A model generated the notes under the pieces. The model had not been told where the DNA came from. It saw only the letters and a program-made list of their open reading frames with translations, and ran no database searches. A program made the translations under genes and the position numbers. Positions 14,101 to 29,100 of a stretch of 64,000 bases of DNA are shown here, piece by piece. Positions within the stretch are counted from its first letter, which is position 1, and every line of letters starts with the position of its first letter. The DNA is from Oreocharis arfaki (Eukaryota > Chordata > Aves > Passeriformes > Paramythiidae). Location: positions 9,865 through 73,864 of the forward strand of contig VZRR01012384.1 of assembly GCA_013398015.1 (NCBI GenBank), written 5' to 3'.

Positions 14101-17100
14101 TGTGTGGGGCTTCTCCAGGGAGAAGAGGCCTCTGGATCTTGCAGTGGTGGTTTGGAAAGGAGTCTCTCACTGCAGCTCTGGAGACATGCCCTGTACCTTT
14201 TCCCGTTGGAGCTTCTGTGCTTGCTTTAACTCCAGCACAGCTTCGACGTGCTCCGTTCCGTTGTGTTCTTCTACATCAAGAGCCCGCTGCGTGTGGAGGA
14301 GGCAGGTTTGCAGGAGCTCATTCCCACCACGTGGTGGCCAAACCGCTTCACCAAGGAGGTGAGTACAGGCACCTCCACGGGGGAGGCTGAGGAAATGTTG
14401 TGGCCTGCCATCTGCATCTTTTTCTGGCTGAGGAAGTTGGATGGCCCGTGTTTCCAGTTGTGTTAGCGCTGGTGGGTCCTACAGAGCTGTGTGAGAGCTG
14501 GAGCTTTTCCGTTGCCCTGTCATCTTTTTTGTCCCCTTGAAGGGGATGTTTGAGGTGTGATGCTCAGACAGGGGACAGGGGACAATTTTCTGTGACAACG
14601 GATTTAGAAGGGAACTTCACAGTATTTAAGGAGTTACTGGGTTGACTGGGGTGTCCTCAAAATATCTCCTGCCATTACTCGTTACAAGGCTGGGGGAGAC
14701 CTGTTTAGGTGTGCTGCCAGCTGCAGTCACACACTGGCACGTTGATTCAGGGAGTTTGTGCTCTCCATTTCACATTGTTTAAGGGAGTTTCTGTCAAGAT
14801 ACTTACCCTGTGCAGTGGTCTCCTACTAATCAGTGTCTGTCCCCTAACCAGGGCAAGGAGAGTAAGGAGGTGAAGGAGGAGAGTGCTGAGGAGAGGCTGA
14901 GGCGTCGGGCATATGAAAGAGGCTGCCAGCGGCTCAAGAAACGCATTGAAGGTTTGTGAGGAAGGAGGGAAGTTGCCAGCATCCCACACCTTTTGTGCAG
15001 CCAGGAGCTGTTTCCAAATCCCATTCACTGCCTGAAGTACAGCTGTGTTCCTGCCAGGACAGGCTGTGGTGCAGAGGTGGGGGCCATCCATGCTCTTTTG
15101 TGATGGCTTTTTAGGAGTGCTGGGACCCCAGTGCACAGACCTGCAGCCCCCCACGATGGGGCAGGAGCAAACCTATGCACTGTTTTTTAGCTATGGATGA
15201 ATTTCTTGCTAGGTGGTGGAGGAGAAAATTCCCTCTGGTGGGATTAGCTTTCTGCTGGCACCAGTTCTTCCTGTGCCTTACTATCCCGGGAGAGAGCCTT
15301 TCTCCTGGGGACAGGGTACTGCACTTGGGGTTAAGAGGGATTAATTAGTTTCTCTCCAGTGCTTGTTTTCTGATGGCAGACGTGTGTCCCTCTTTTAGTG
15401 GTGGAAGGCCTCCAGGTTCAGATTCTGAAGTTACTGCTGAACAACAAGGACAGAGGAGGGGTAAGTGCTCTGTGGGTCTTTTGTGACAGTGTCTTCATGT
15501 GATATGCTTTGTAAAGCATAGATTTACCACCTGGTTTTCCTTCTGCCAGGGGGAAGCCTCCAGATACATCTTCCTAAACAAATTCCGCAAGTTTCTTCAG
15601 GAAAATGCTAGCAACAGAGGGGTAAGTCAGAGGGCCAGCCTTCTTGCAAGCCTGACCCTGAGGGCCCTCTACACCTTCAGGCTGGGAACTCTGCCCTTCT
15701 GGCCGGGTTGCTTCCAGCAGTTGATCCACTGAGGTCTAGATATGGCAGGGAGCAAGGAGGGAGAGATCTGAGGCCAGAAACCAGGCAACTTAGATAAGTG
15801 CTGTGCAGTGTTTTATAGGAAAGTGGTCCTTGGGAAATCTTAAGTGGGAGCTGAATGTCCTCCTCTAGCCCTCTCAGGGAGTGTGGCTGTGGAGTTTTCT
15901 GCCACAGTGGGGCTGCTGGCTTTGGCATCCTCCTCACTGCCTGGGTGAGGATGTTTCCTCTGGCCCTGGATCAGGCTGCTGGCCTGAGGCTTTGGGAGTC
16001 AGGCATCTGCTGTTGTAGGAAACCCTTTCTTCACCTGCATCCCTGTGTTCATCATCAGCCCTATCCTTCTTGATGGAGTGTGTGTTATCCCTCATCCTCT
16101 GTCAGACCAGCTTGTTGTTTAAGTGTCCCAAGACTTCCTGGAGGTAGAAACTGCTGCCCACCATCAGGTCTGGGCTCCCTGCCAGAGCTGTGAGCTAGAG
16201 ATGCTATCAAGGCTGAGAACACAAAAGTTTCTGCCTGCCCCATGTAGCCCTTTGGACTGAGATGCACTTTCACACCTGCCCTGATGCTGGACTCTCCTTC
16301 TTGCCCTAGAACTTGACTGTGTTGTGCCCACCAGAGTACATGGTGTGCTTCCTGCACCGGCTCATCGCTGCCCTGCGCTTCTTCTGGGACGGCCACAAGG
16401 CAAAGACCCCGGCTGCCCTGAGCAGTGAAGGTGAGGCCTGGGAGAGAGGCTTTGCAGGCTTTTCTGTGGTTGGGACAAGGTTTGCCTCTTGGCAGTGCTT
16501 TCCAGGATCTTGGAAATTCTATGTCTCTAACGAGTGCTTCAGCCTTCTGTCACCCTGGGAAGTTCCTCTGTGCAGACCTATTCCAGTTAACATCCAGATC
16601 TGAGGGTTGCAAAGGGACACCTGTACTGTTTGCTGTCTGCTCTGGAGCAGAGTCCACTGTTGACTGTGGGTCCATGGAAGGGCAGCTCAGTGATCCTATA
16701 GTCAGAGTTTGGGGGAAGATATTTTTTCTGATTTTGGGGTTCCCAAACTGTGGGATTAAGGGGAAACTAAATCAGTGCCAGGTGCTTTCCTACCCTTACA
16801 CCCCACTGGCATTCTCTTTTCTTACTTTAGGCTGACCCTTTCTCTAGACTCAGTAAGTGCCTTACTATCCCTGTGGGACAAAGTGGCAAAGCTGGAGTAG
16901 CCAGGTGGAGAGCTGCCAAGTTTTCTGATGATCCAGTTCACCCCAGTGACTGTGGCTGGAGAGAGGAGGTGCTGGCAGACTTCTTGTCAATGGCTATTGG
17001 TTGCTCCTGTTTCTGCATGGGTCTAATGCTTGCTCCGTTGTGGAAATCACCTCTGCCTTAGTAGCCTGTGCTTTTATGATAAAAAAAAAAAGTTGTCCCT

Positions 17101-20100
17101 AAATGTTAGTCCAGGCTGGCCCCTAGGGTCTACTTTAGAAGGCCTTACATGTCTTTGTGGATCCTGTGCATAGGACTTGTGGAAAAAACCAAATCTCTTC
17201 CTCTATTTTAGAGGCCTATGTCCCTCCTCAACTCTTCTATAATGGGAAGGTGGATTATTTTGACCTTCAGCGGCTTGGAGGTCTTCTGTCTCATCTTAAG
17301 AAGACTCTGAAAGGTAAGTGCTCTCATTGCCAAGACCTGAATCCAGGTCTTGGCTGGAATTCACACAAGACATTCCAGGGAGGGAGCTGTGGGTAGTGAA
17401 TTTTGATTAAACTCAAAGGGAGGAGACTTGAATTTTAATGAGATTCAAGTTACTCTGAAGAAGACACCACTCCTCTTGGGTGGAGTGTCCTTTAAGTTAA
17501 CATTTTACTGTTTGTATCCCTGAGTTGGGCATGTGGCAGTTGGAGGGAAGGAGATAGTCTGGGAATATCCTCTGGTGTGGTGCTGTTGCTGCAGGGTTGG
17601 GAGCTGTCAAAGCACTGACCATCAGCTGGGCTCTGCTGGGCATGAAGGATGCTCAGGGTTTACTTGCTGCACCACTCTGGGCAGGGAGGAGCAGCCCTGT
17701 GTACGTGCTGCGGCTGTGTGTTTGTGAGCAGCACACTACTCTGGCACTAGGCTTCCAAAGCCTGCCTTGTGGAAGGGTTAGAAACCCCTTGCCATTCCCT
17801 TGGACTTGGTTTGTCTCTGGTTTCTGGCTAATGTGGCACTTGCCTTTGACTCAGATGTCTTTTCTCCTTTCCCGGTGTGTTTGCAAGATGAGGACCATTC
17901 TCTCTGTCTCAGGCTGATCCCTGAGTGTTCAAAATTAGATTACTTAGCTTGAGAACCACGTACTCTCCTCTGGTTTCTTACGGGGGTATCCTGGCCAGCT
18001 TTAATGACAAAGCTATGGGTTAAGGAACACATTCTCCAGGCTTTGTACAGCATAGCCCTCAGCACAGCCTTCCTCTGGGTCTGAGTCTGTCCTAGTGACT
18101 TAGGGACACATCATGGGACAGCGTTGAAGAGCTGGATGCTTACAAGATGGTCTCAGGCAGAGAGTTACCTTTCCTGTCCTAGTCCAGTTTGGCCCTGGTG
18201 GTTGTCTCCTGGTTCCTCAGTTATCCCATTCGTAGCTGGTAGGACCAGAAGCAGAATTGGGTCCTGTGAGGGCAGCACCTGTTGCTGCTTGGTCTCTGTT
18301 CTTTTCATAAGGGCAGATCTGTTCCATGTAAGAAAGCTGGGACAGGTGAGCTTGTTCTGATGGAGCATCCAGCTTTTCTGGCTGCTTCTCTGCTGCTGAG
18401 AAGCAGGAAAGAGGATGAGCCTTCCTCATGGTAAATGAAGAGTGACTCCTGCATTCATGGCTGCTTTGATGTGCTCTGTGCAGATGACCTGGCTGCAAAA
18501 GCCAACATCCTGATCGACCCTGCAGAGCTGCAGGCAGTGACTATGGATGATCTTGATGAAGATGAGGAATCAGCAACATCAGCAGCGCAGGTGAGTTGTG
18601 TTATTCATCTGCAGGGGCCCTGGTGCTGGGGTAGCAAGTTCAGCCTCTGGCTGGAAAGGCTTTGCTTTACAGCAAGGCAGTGCTGGGCCAGGACTCTAAC
18701 CAGTTCATGGACAACCAGATAAACAGCTGCACTTGGATGAGAGTCACTGGAGACCAGCAAGGTCCTGGGTGCACCAAGTTTGAGCAGCAAAATTAGCAAA
18801 ATTTTCTGTGCCCTGCTCTCTCACTGCTCTGAATGTGCTGCCTCCCCTCCATGGCAGCCCTTATTGCTTGCATTTGGAAAGGTGCAAGACAACTGTAGAC
18901 AGAGCAGCTTCTTGCTGTGCAGGTCTGCTGCTTGTGCCTGGCATGTGCCCTTGGAGGAAGGACTTAGCCATTTGCTACCCTGCCTGCTCATCTTCCAGTG
19001 GCCGCTGTGCATCTATACCAACATCCTTGAAGGGGCAAGGGAGGAACAGCAGGCAGCCAAACACAGCTGGAACTGTTTCTCCCTTCATTTCCTTTCAGTC
19101 CCAGCGCCCCTCTGCAGCCCTGGCCATTGGGGGAGCTCTTGCCAGGCCCGCCTGGCTCAGCTCCCCCACCCTGGGCCGTGCCAACCGGTTCCTGAGCACG
19201 GCAGCCGTCAGCCTGATGAACCCACGGCGGCCCCTGGGCACCCTGGAGAAGATCAAAGTGCTCACGCTGCGCGTGGAGCAGCGCACAAGGGAGGACAGTG
19301 AGTACCCCTGCTGTGTGCTGGCATGGCCCAGGTGGGCCCTGGCAGAATGGCATCTTGCAGCTCCCCAGAAAAATGCAGGTTTCTTGCTGCCAGCATTGCT
19401 CCTTCCCAGTCCCAGGGCATACTGACACCCAAAAGTCCACACCCAAAAGACCCCTTTGCCATCTTGAACATGACACTGATGATGTTGTCACCTTCTGTGT
19501 GTAAGGAGATGCTGCCTTGGTTCCTCCAAATGCAGTGAGACTTTGCAGGAAGGTGCTTCAGAGGTAGCTGTAGCCACACTTGCTCTGAAGACAGACCCGC
19601 GAGAGGATGATGTGTGCAGCAGCAGCACTGTTGCTGTTGGGGTGGACCAGGCAGGCCTCTGAAGCTTGTACAGGGCTTGAGGAAGTGGAATTTGCATGGC
19701 CTGGGTCAGTCTGAACAGATCTGACCGGTCAGCCTGATGCAGGCAGCAAGATGAGAATGGTGTGGTAGTGTGGGGTCTAATTGTGTGTAGTGAATCACAT
19801 GGGCTGGGAAGGAGCTCTGTGTTACAGAGGCACAGCAGGGCTTTGGCTTCAGAGAGGAGCAGGCAAAAGCTGAGGTGCCAAAATGCCTTGCTGAGAACTT
19901 CTTTCCTGTCTTGGGAATGCATTGCAGTTGAAGGCACCCATGGAAATGAGGGTCTCTTACTGGGCAGACCTCCAGAAGAGCCAGACCAGCCCATCACTGA
20001 GAACTCCCTCCTGGAAGTCCTGGATGGGATAGTGATGATGTACAACCTCAGTGTCCACCAGCAGCTTGGGAAGGTAAGTGGCACATGCTGTGCAGGAATC

Positions 20101-23100
20101 CATTCCCCCAACATCCATGCTTCTACACAGACTCTGTTTTCTGCTTATTCAGTGACTATGTGGGCCCTGTCCTTCTGCCAACCTCCATTGGCTGTCTGGT
20201 TGCGTGCTTGTATATTTAGTGGAAAAAAGACCCTCATTTATTGTTGAAACCTGCTGCTTTTCAGATGGTTGGTGTGTCAGATGATGTGAATGAATATGCC
20301 ATGGCACTGAAAGACACAGAGGAAAAAATCAGCCGCTGCCCGAAGAGGGTGAGTGTCTCTGGATTCCCAGCTTCCTTCTCTGGCAAAGCCTCGGTATCTA
20401 GCAGAAAGGGTGGAGTGCTGCTGCCCAACTGTACCAGCACCTGCATCAGGCCTTGTGGACTTCAGCTGAGACTGATAAGTGCCTTTTATAGCACTGATTC
20501 CCACTCCCTCCACAGAAAGGCTGCTGACCCCTTTCCCCTCTGCCAGTACTCCTTAGCTAGCCCCAGGGTGGTATATACTTTTGCATTGTTTGTCCAGCAC
20601 TGAAAAAGAATGCTATAAATGGCAGTGACATCTGCCCTCACATCTCTGCACTCTTTTCAGAGGAGAGACATCCATGAGGAACTGCTGAAGAGCCAGAAGG
20701 TCTTCTCCGAGAAGCTCAACCACCTGAGCCGGCGCCTCGCTTGGATAAATGTCACCATTTATTCAAAGGTGGGCAGGAGCATAACATGAGCAGCTGAAAG
20801 GAGACCAGTGAGCCTCTGCATCTCTGCTGCTTGGCTCACATATCACAGGTGTCATTTTCCTGGTGTTGAAGCAATGTCAATGATCTCCGAGGCTTCTGTT
20901 TCACTTGTTGTGCATCAGAGACTCAGAATTTGTAGGCTTGGCCCCTCTCTCCTGTCCCAGGCTTGGTCCCATAGTGTTTGTTAGGGCACAGCCCAGTCTG
21001 ATCTGAGCTGTGCATGCTGCTGTAGGCTTTCCCTTAGGGCACTGCAGACAAAAGGGTGCAGATCAAAGGGAGATTCAGTTCTCAAGGCGTGTCAGAGGAT
21101 AGAGGCTACTGTGAACCATTTCCCTGAGCTGTGCTGTGTGTCACAGGGGGATCTCACTACTACAGCTCTTCCTGGAATCTGTGAGATCCAAGTCAAGGGG
21201 TTCTTGTTCAGGCATTCTTCCCTTCTTCACTTGGTTCCCATGCAGAGAGTGTATTCCACATTTACTAATGCAGTGGCTATTTGCACAGGTTGTCCCTTTC
21301 CCCCCAAATTCACCATTTTCCAGGATAAAAGCTCTGGTCTGTTTTCTCACAAGCAATTTTGCTGATTTTTTCCTGACTTCCCTTGCCCATTGCCTTGCCC
21401 TGTCTCTCTTTGTGGTTTTTGTGTGTCCTAGGATGTAAACAGGGAGGGCAAGAAGAGTTCTTATGAACACGTCTGGCAGAGCTGCAGTGGCTGATCCTGA
21501 CTCATGAGCTCTTTGCTCGTCCCCTCCTTCCCTCCTGAGCAGGACTGCAAGGCAGAAGCTCTTCAGCTGCATTAGCATAGCCTATGCTTGCCAAAAAATA
21601 ATCCTTTCTTCCCAGGCTGTTCTGAAAAGGCTGAGGGGCATCACCAGGGCGCACTGCAGGTATTGCTGTGCTGGCCTGTGCAGAAACAGTATTCATGTCT
21701 CTAGGTCATCCATTGCCATACTAAACCAGGACTGCAGTGTCACCTTTCCTGATGAATCAGCACCATCTGGGAGTGAAGGTTACAGCCTTCCCTGTTTGTG
21801 GCTTGTGCTGCTATCCTGGCCTGCATGACCCTCAGGGAGAGCAGGAATGTGCCCCGGGAGCCCAGTGAGCTTGTGGAATGTGGCTGCACTGAGGAGCCTG
21901 TGCCTTCAGGGCTCCATGTCACAGTCGTCTCGTGTCCTTGCTCTGTCCCAGTGGAGATATCCATCCAGCAGCTCTTGCATCCCTGGGAATTGTGTGCACT
22001 GGAGGGTCACATCTGTATGAGTGTTGCAGGCACTGCTGCTGCTGTTGGAGAGAAGGAGTCTGGTTCTGTCTAGGGGCAAAGTCCTGCTCTGTGCTGAGGT
22101 GTCAGAGCACAGCAGAGGCTGCTCCTTCCTCGAGGGAATTAGCCACTGGTTTATTCTGAGCTGCGGGATTCAAAGTTAGACTAAAAGGGAGTGCTACAGC
22201 TTAAAAATGCTGTTAGTTTTAAAGCACATAATTCTGCCTTCGAAACATCCCTGTGGGAATTACAGCTTATTTTATTACAACATTGTATTTATCTATCTCA
22301 CTGGCTAATCATATCTTTGTATCCTCTTGGTGTAGGCTTTCTTCTAGCTTGGCAATATCTGAAATGATGTTTGAGGTTATCAAGTCTTAATAAAGCCAAA
22401 TGCAGCTTTTTTAACCCTAATGTTGTTCTGCACAGTTGCTTTTTATCTTGAAAGTAACAGTTTGGCTGAGATGTGGGTCAGTGTTGAGAAAAAGGTATCA
22501 GTTAGTCAGTTTAATTGATTTGCAGTAGTTCAGCCTAATTTACAGAATAAACCCATGAAAATCTCCCAAAGATGGTAACAACATACTTTAGAAAAGCCAT
22601 TAAGCAAATAAAATGCCTTATCTGCACCTCTGATTTTAATTTTTTCTTAAATTAGAAGTGTAACCCTTCTCCATCTATTTTTATGCAAGTGGCTATTGTT
22701 TATGCTATTTCTTGGCATTGCAGGATATGAAATAATATTTCCTCTTTTTATGGCTTTGTTGGCGCCCATTTTTATAGCTTAAAGTTATGTAGATGCCCTT
22801 AAATTTCCTGTTTTTAATTTAGGACCCTCTGATTTTTGTTTAGAGAAACAAGAGGCTGATGTTCCTCAGGACAGTAAATCTGGTTGAATGGCTGGCACAG
22901 AACCTGAAAGGCTGTGGCCGCCTATTGCAAAGATCTGAGTTGGTGTGAGCTTTCAGCCTGTTCCCATTTAATCCCTACAATGGACCAGCTTTCTTTCCAG
23001 CAGATTTCTGGAAAGTGCTAGTGCCTGCTTTCCTTCAGGAAAAGGATTCAGCAGTGTCCTTGGAATCAAAAGTCACATGCTTGTTTGCCAGGCCTGTGTG

Positions 23101-26100
23101 GTTGCATATGCCCTGGTAAGGAGTAGTGCCTGGAGGGCCTCAAGGCTTGGTGGGACAAAACCATCACATTGGTGAGGGTCATGCTCTGAGCTTGAGGTTG
23201 GTGTAGAGACCTCTGATTGTTTCTTCCAGCTGCCACTTCTGTGGCTTTATAGAAAGACCACATGGCACAGATCTGCTTACTGAACTTAGAGCAGTAAGAC
23301 GTCTGAGCAGCATCTCCGATATGGGGGTGTTTCTGAGGTCTGAGTGTGGTGCTGGTCGTTGTTCCTCCGAAGAGAAGCTGTCAGCTGAATGGGAATTGTG
23401 TTCTTTCTGGGCAGGAGAAGATGCAGGATATCTACTGGCTGCTGCGAGTGTGCATCCGCACCATCGAGCACGGCGACAGGACGGGCTCGCTTTTCGCTTT
23501 CATGCCGGAATTCTACCTCAGCGTGGCTATGAACAGCTACAGTGCACTCAAGAACTACTTCAGCCCTGTCAACAGCATGGAGGAACTTCCAGGTGAGGGG
23601 GTGGGGACAGCTTCCTGATTCTGGCCTGATAAAATCTAAAGCAAGCCACATCCTTGTGGTGAAGCAGTAGTTGGGCATCTTCCTTTCTGTGTCCGTTCCT
23701 GGTTGTGATGTGCTGCACCAGTGCTTTGTCTGAGCTGTGGGGCAGGTGGTGAGCCGTGGTCACTGGGCTCAGGTAGGGAGCCCATGCCTTGTGTGAAGCT
23801 GTCACAGGGCTGGCTGTAGTAAAAATCATTGGCAGCTATGAATTGTGTTTCCAGGGAGGTATGAGGAATGGGCTGAGGTGCTGTAAGATGTGATTGCCTC
23901 AGCAGTTTCTACCGCGGCCTTCTGGTTTCTGGGTGAGAGAGGATGTGACACGAGTGCAGAAATGGGGTTTGCTTTCAAATTCCCCTGGGATTTGGAGATG
24001 TTCCTATGGAGATGACCACCCACTTGATGCCAAGAGTCTGTGTTTAGGTGGATTTCATCTGTGCACCTTCTGTGCTTTCCTGGCTAAATGACCTCGCTGA
24101 GCTCTTAGCAAATAGAGCCCATGAAGGTAAGAAAGGCTTCTATTCCCACCAACAGGACATAGCTGAAGTGTTCCCATCCATAAGTGGGGGCTGTGCCTCC
24201 TGTTTGGGCAACAGCAGAATTGAGCAATAGCAGATTTCTACAGGGCCTGCAGGCTGGACATGGCTTTTCTGCATAGACCTAGAGTGTTCTTTGTGTGCAC
24301 CAGGCACCTCTTGCTTGCCATCTACTTAGATTACATGATTTTATCTTTCCCTGAATAATTTTTTCAGACTCTGCAGACTGAGAGTGAGAGGCTGTCCTAG
24401 AGGTGAATGTGTCTTCCCAGCTCTCCGTTTTGACAGCTAGACACACAACTAAGCTGCAGTTAGCTGTAGCAGAAATTCATTCCATGGCCTGTGCCATGTC
24501 CATGGGAGTACTGGGGCCACAGGGCTGCCCCCTCAGGCCGTTGCCATGACCCTGCTCCCTCCTTCTCTTGCAGGCTATGAAGAGACCCTGATGCGCCTCG
24601 CTGCCATCCTGGCCAAGCATTTTGCTGACTCGAGGATTGTGGGCACAGGTAAGGCTGCATTCCTTTGCCTTGGGGTGATAATGTCACAGGTCTGGCCAGT
24701 GCCACTGCCAGTGGCTCACCAGGCTTCTGTTGGGATCTCTCTGCTGAGTCTGTTGAGTGCTTATGCCTCCACATGCAAAGTGAGGCTGGGCATTGTCCTT
24801 ATCCTTGCTTGTTGCAGGGGTAGATACATGACTGAGGACACACTTTTGAGAGCAGGACTCCTGTCCCAGCTACCTGCATGTCCAGTCTGGGGTTATTCCT
24901 CAGCTGCTTGAGCCTAAGCATGCTCTCCATGTCAGCAGGGACAATGTGCCTCTACATGAGGACCAGTCCCTCCTGGCCACTGGCATTCAGGTGCTCCCTG
25001 GTGTGCTGTGTGTCCTTGGGTGCCTGGCCTAGTCCCTTCTCATTCCTCCTCAGACATCCGGGACTCCCTGATGCAGGCGTTGGCCAGCTACGTCTGCTAC
25101 CCCCACTCGCTGCGTGCTGTAGAGAGGATCCCAGAAGAGCAGTAAGTGCTGCCCTGCCTGTTCCTGGGGAGCTGGGGCAGGGCTGGGGTGGTGGCAGGGA
25201 TGGGTGAGGGAGTAGGAGGGCTACCAAGCACCCCTGAGGGTCCACAAGTTGCAGCAGGGTGGTGGAGTTGATTTGGGAGCCTTCTGGCACCCTTATACCA
25301 GTGGTTTTGCCCTGCCCCAGCTCCACGGGTCCTTCTGTGTGTCCTGTGTGATCTCCTGTTCCCAAACCCTGTGGGCTGACCTGTGTCCTTGTCTGGCAGG
25401 CGGATCTCCATGATGAAGAACCTCCTGGCTCCCTATGAGCAGCGACCCTGGGCACAGACCAACTGGATCCTCGTCAGACTATGGCGGGTGAGTATCCTGC
25501 AGCCCTGCCCCTCTCAGCACCTGGGGCTGCTGGGACACTGAACATTTCACTCTCCAGTAGCAGCAAAACTGTTTTTCAACCTCTGAGATCTTTTCTTTAC
25601 CTCTTTTGCCAGGGCTGTGGCTTTGGGTACAGATACACACGGCTCCCACACCTGCTGAAAACCAAGCCTGAGGATGCCAGCCTCCCCAGCCTGCAGAGTG
25701 AGTGGGGCGGGGATGGGCACTCAGGGCTGTGATGGGTGGTGAGGGAGGACCAGCCTCTTCCTTAGCAGCTGTCCCTACTACAGGCCAGGCCAGCTTTTGG
25801 GATAGCTGCCAAAGTAGGATGTTCCTGGCCAAATACCCAGGGCTGGTTTTTACAGCCTGACCATCCCCAGCCTCTCTACTGGTGATTCCTGCGTGCCAGA
25901 TGGAGAGTTAGATCCATCATAAGTAGGAGATCTGCCCTCCAGAGGAGAGGAGAGAGGCCCAGGACTGCATCTTTACCAGAGTTTTACCCTGAGAGAAGGC
26001 TCTGTGATGGGCACAGTGAACAGCTGCTGTGGGGAAGAGTTGGCATGTTTGCCAAGCAGCAGGTGCCCTGTGAGAGGGAGTGGGTGCCCAGGGAGACAGG

Positions 26101-29100
26101 GCACTGGATAAGTTGGCAAGCAGGGAGTGTTTTATCCTGGCATCTCTCAGAGCCTGGCAGAGCCTGTTCTGCCTTTGGCACTGCAGTTTGGTTCTCAGCA
26201 CTGTCACTGAGCTGAGGGGTTTCTCAGTTCTGTTGTGACTGAGAAAGATGTGGGGAGGAGAAGCTGCCTTTCTTGAGCTGAAGAACATGTCCCCAGCTTT
26301 TCCCTCACAGGTTCTGGGCCTGGTTTCTCTGCTGTAGAAAAGGCTTTGTGCCAGACTTTGCTCCTGGAGAGCTGTACAGGGATGGGGGACAGAAGGGCAG
26401 GTGGCACGTGGAGGTGTGTGCTGAGCCCCATCCAGGAAGCTGCCTGTCTGTTCTAACAGCACTCTTGTTCTCTTTTCTCTCTCCTGCCCATGGTGCCCAG
26501 GAGATCTCTCTGTTGCTAGTTTCCAGAGTAAGTTTGTTGTGTGACCCTCTCTTGTCTGGTGGAGTAGCTTTAGAGAGCTCCCTGCTTCCCCTCTTCTGCC
26601 TAGAGAGACCCTTCTTTGTAGGCAGAGAGCTTCACAAATGATTGCCTTCCTCAGTTCCATCCCTGGGAGAAGCCAGGGGGGCTGTGCCCGTGTGTCAGTC
26701 TGAGGCTGCATCATGGGCCTGCTCTTGCACCTGTTTTACCAGGGTTACCTGTGAGGTCAGAGCCCTGCTGAAGGCTGTGCCAGCCTTGGGTTCCTCTCAT
26801 CCGTGGAGGCCAATGGAGAAGCCCTGGCACACATGCAGGAGGGACCTCGTGGCTGTCCCCTCATCCTCCTACTGCACAACCAAGGCATTGAGTGGCTGTC
26901 CTGTGGGGTGGTAATCGAGCTCGCCCCATCCTGGGGGGCTTCTGGGGCAGGAGCAGAGTTCCTCAGCTGTCGAGGCCTTGCTCCACACGTCGTGTGGCTC
27001 CGCACAGTCTGAGCCTGGAGTGGGCCATGCTGGCTACCGGGGACTTACTCTTGGGAGGGCTATTTTAAGGCTCAACCAAATCAATAATGAATGTTGATTT
27101 AATTGAAGAGGGACAGGGGACTCAGAGGTGTCCTTGAGATGCTGCCCAGGGGAAGGAGGAGGAGATGACCCCCCCTCCCCTTCACACCCATCCGTCTTCA
27201 CCTTGTTGCAATTTGAGCACTGACAGAGACAATGGGACAAGCTGCTGAGCTAAGGAAATCCCTGTTTGTCTGGGTCTGCTGCTGCAGGCCAGTCTGAAGG
27301 GAGTGTGGGCAAATGCCTCTTCTCTGGTGCTCCAGCTTTGTCCTGCTTTTGGGATGCTTCCTTGGAAGACTCTGCACGGGTGGGGAAGGTTTGCTTGTGC
27401 TGCCTCACAACATCCATGAAACACCCAGAGCACCTGGTCTCCGCTGCCTTTTGCCCGTGCTCACCACAGGTGAGCAATGGATGCTGCCTGGCTTAACCCA
27501 AGAGGGCCAGAGGCTCAGGAAGGCCATCCATGTCCCTGCTTGTTCCCAGAGTTATTCCTCAGCTCTGCTGGCACTGAGCAGCTCTCATGCAAGCAGAGCT
27601 CTGCCTCAGTTTGGCTCCTGAGAGCAGACGGGGCTGCGTTCAGAGCTGGGGTTGTTGTGCTCAGTGCCTGCTGCAGGGACTTGTTTTGCTCTCGCCATGG
27701 CTTGTAGGCAAGGCCAGGTGCTGTCCTGGCACCCACAGCGGGAGCAGTAGCAGTGGCTTTGTGCTGGGCCCAGCCTGGCTTGGAAAAGCAAGAGCTGCAG
27801 GGTGGCTTGAGGTTGTATCACAGGGCTCCTCTGCCCCAGGCCTTCTGCCCACGCACCCATCGAGTGGTGGAGAGGAGGTAGGTGGGACCATGACATAATC
27901 GAGCTGAGATGTTGTGCAACATGGGCCAGAGAGTTCACCCACATCCCTTTCCCAAGTCCAGCAAATTGCCTAAGCTAAAGAGGACTTTGAGGAGGAGATC
28001 CTGCCTTGATCTGACAACACCAAAAGCATCAGCTGGTAGTAGTGGAACTGTCCAAGCCCTTCGGATGGTGACTGCTCGCGCTCAGAAATCCATCACTTAT
28101 GATTGCTGATGGAAATCACAGAATCATAGAATGGTTTGGGTTGGAAGGAACCTTAAAGCTCATATTGTTCCAACCCCCTGCCATGGGCAGGGGCACTTTC
28201 CACTAGATCAGGTTGCTTCAAGCCTCATCCAACCTGGCTTTAAACGCTTCCAGGGATGGGGCATCCATAACTTCTCCGGGCAACCTGTGCCAGGGCTTCA
28301 CCACCCTCAGAGTAAAGAATTTTTTCCTGATATTGAATCTAAACCAGCTCTCTCTCTGTTTGAAACCATTCCCCCATACCTAACCTCACCTTCTGTCTTC
28401 CACTGCTGCTGCTCTGCCTTTTTCTGCTTTACAACGTTTTATTCTTCCAACTCATTTCTTGGTCCTTTTCAGTGGTAAAAAACTGTGCCTTATTCAGGAA
28501 GGGGTTTTGCTTTTCTGTGAGCCCTGTGGGGTGTTCATCTTTGCCATGTTTTTAGCAGCCCCAGAGGTTTTGGTGTCATGCTGGTGGGAACCCTCCCTGA
28601 TGTGCCAGTCATGGAGCAAAAACTTGCATTAGCTGGTTTGCCAGGGCTTTGCTTTGGAGGCACACACGGATCCCAGGAGCACTGGGCCATTCTGATGCCT
28701 CACATTCAGCCTTATGGATGTCTCATCCCCCAAATGCTGCCTGCTTTCCTTCTGCCTCACCCTGCAGCCTTCCCTTTGGTCCTCTCTAAATGTATCTCTG
28801 AACAGGCACACTGAGTTGGATGCACAGAAACATCTGGATCCTTTCAGAAACTCAGATTAGCATTGGGTGGAGCTGCTTTGCTTCTGAATCTGGTCCATTT
28901 GGGGCTTTCCCCTTCTGTGCTCAAGCTCTACTGTAAATGCTGCTGTGTCCAGAGACCCAGTCAGGCTGCTGACCGAGAAGTCTCACAATTAGCCCTGTTA
29001 TAGATCTTGCTGGGTCATTAGCAAACTATGAAAGTACATAATTACCTTCCTGTGATGAAAGTACGTGACCCTGCTTCTTTACCATTATCTAGGAGGAGCA

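Noticed and set aside
25917..26714. A 265-codon frame on the - strand
   Set aside because: It lies in RNF123 intron 30, has no recognisable domain and no splice or promoter support. Its composition fits a chance frame.
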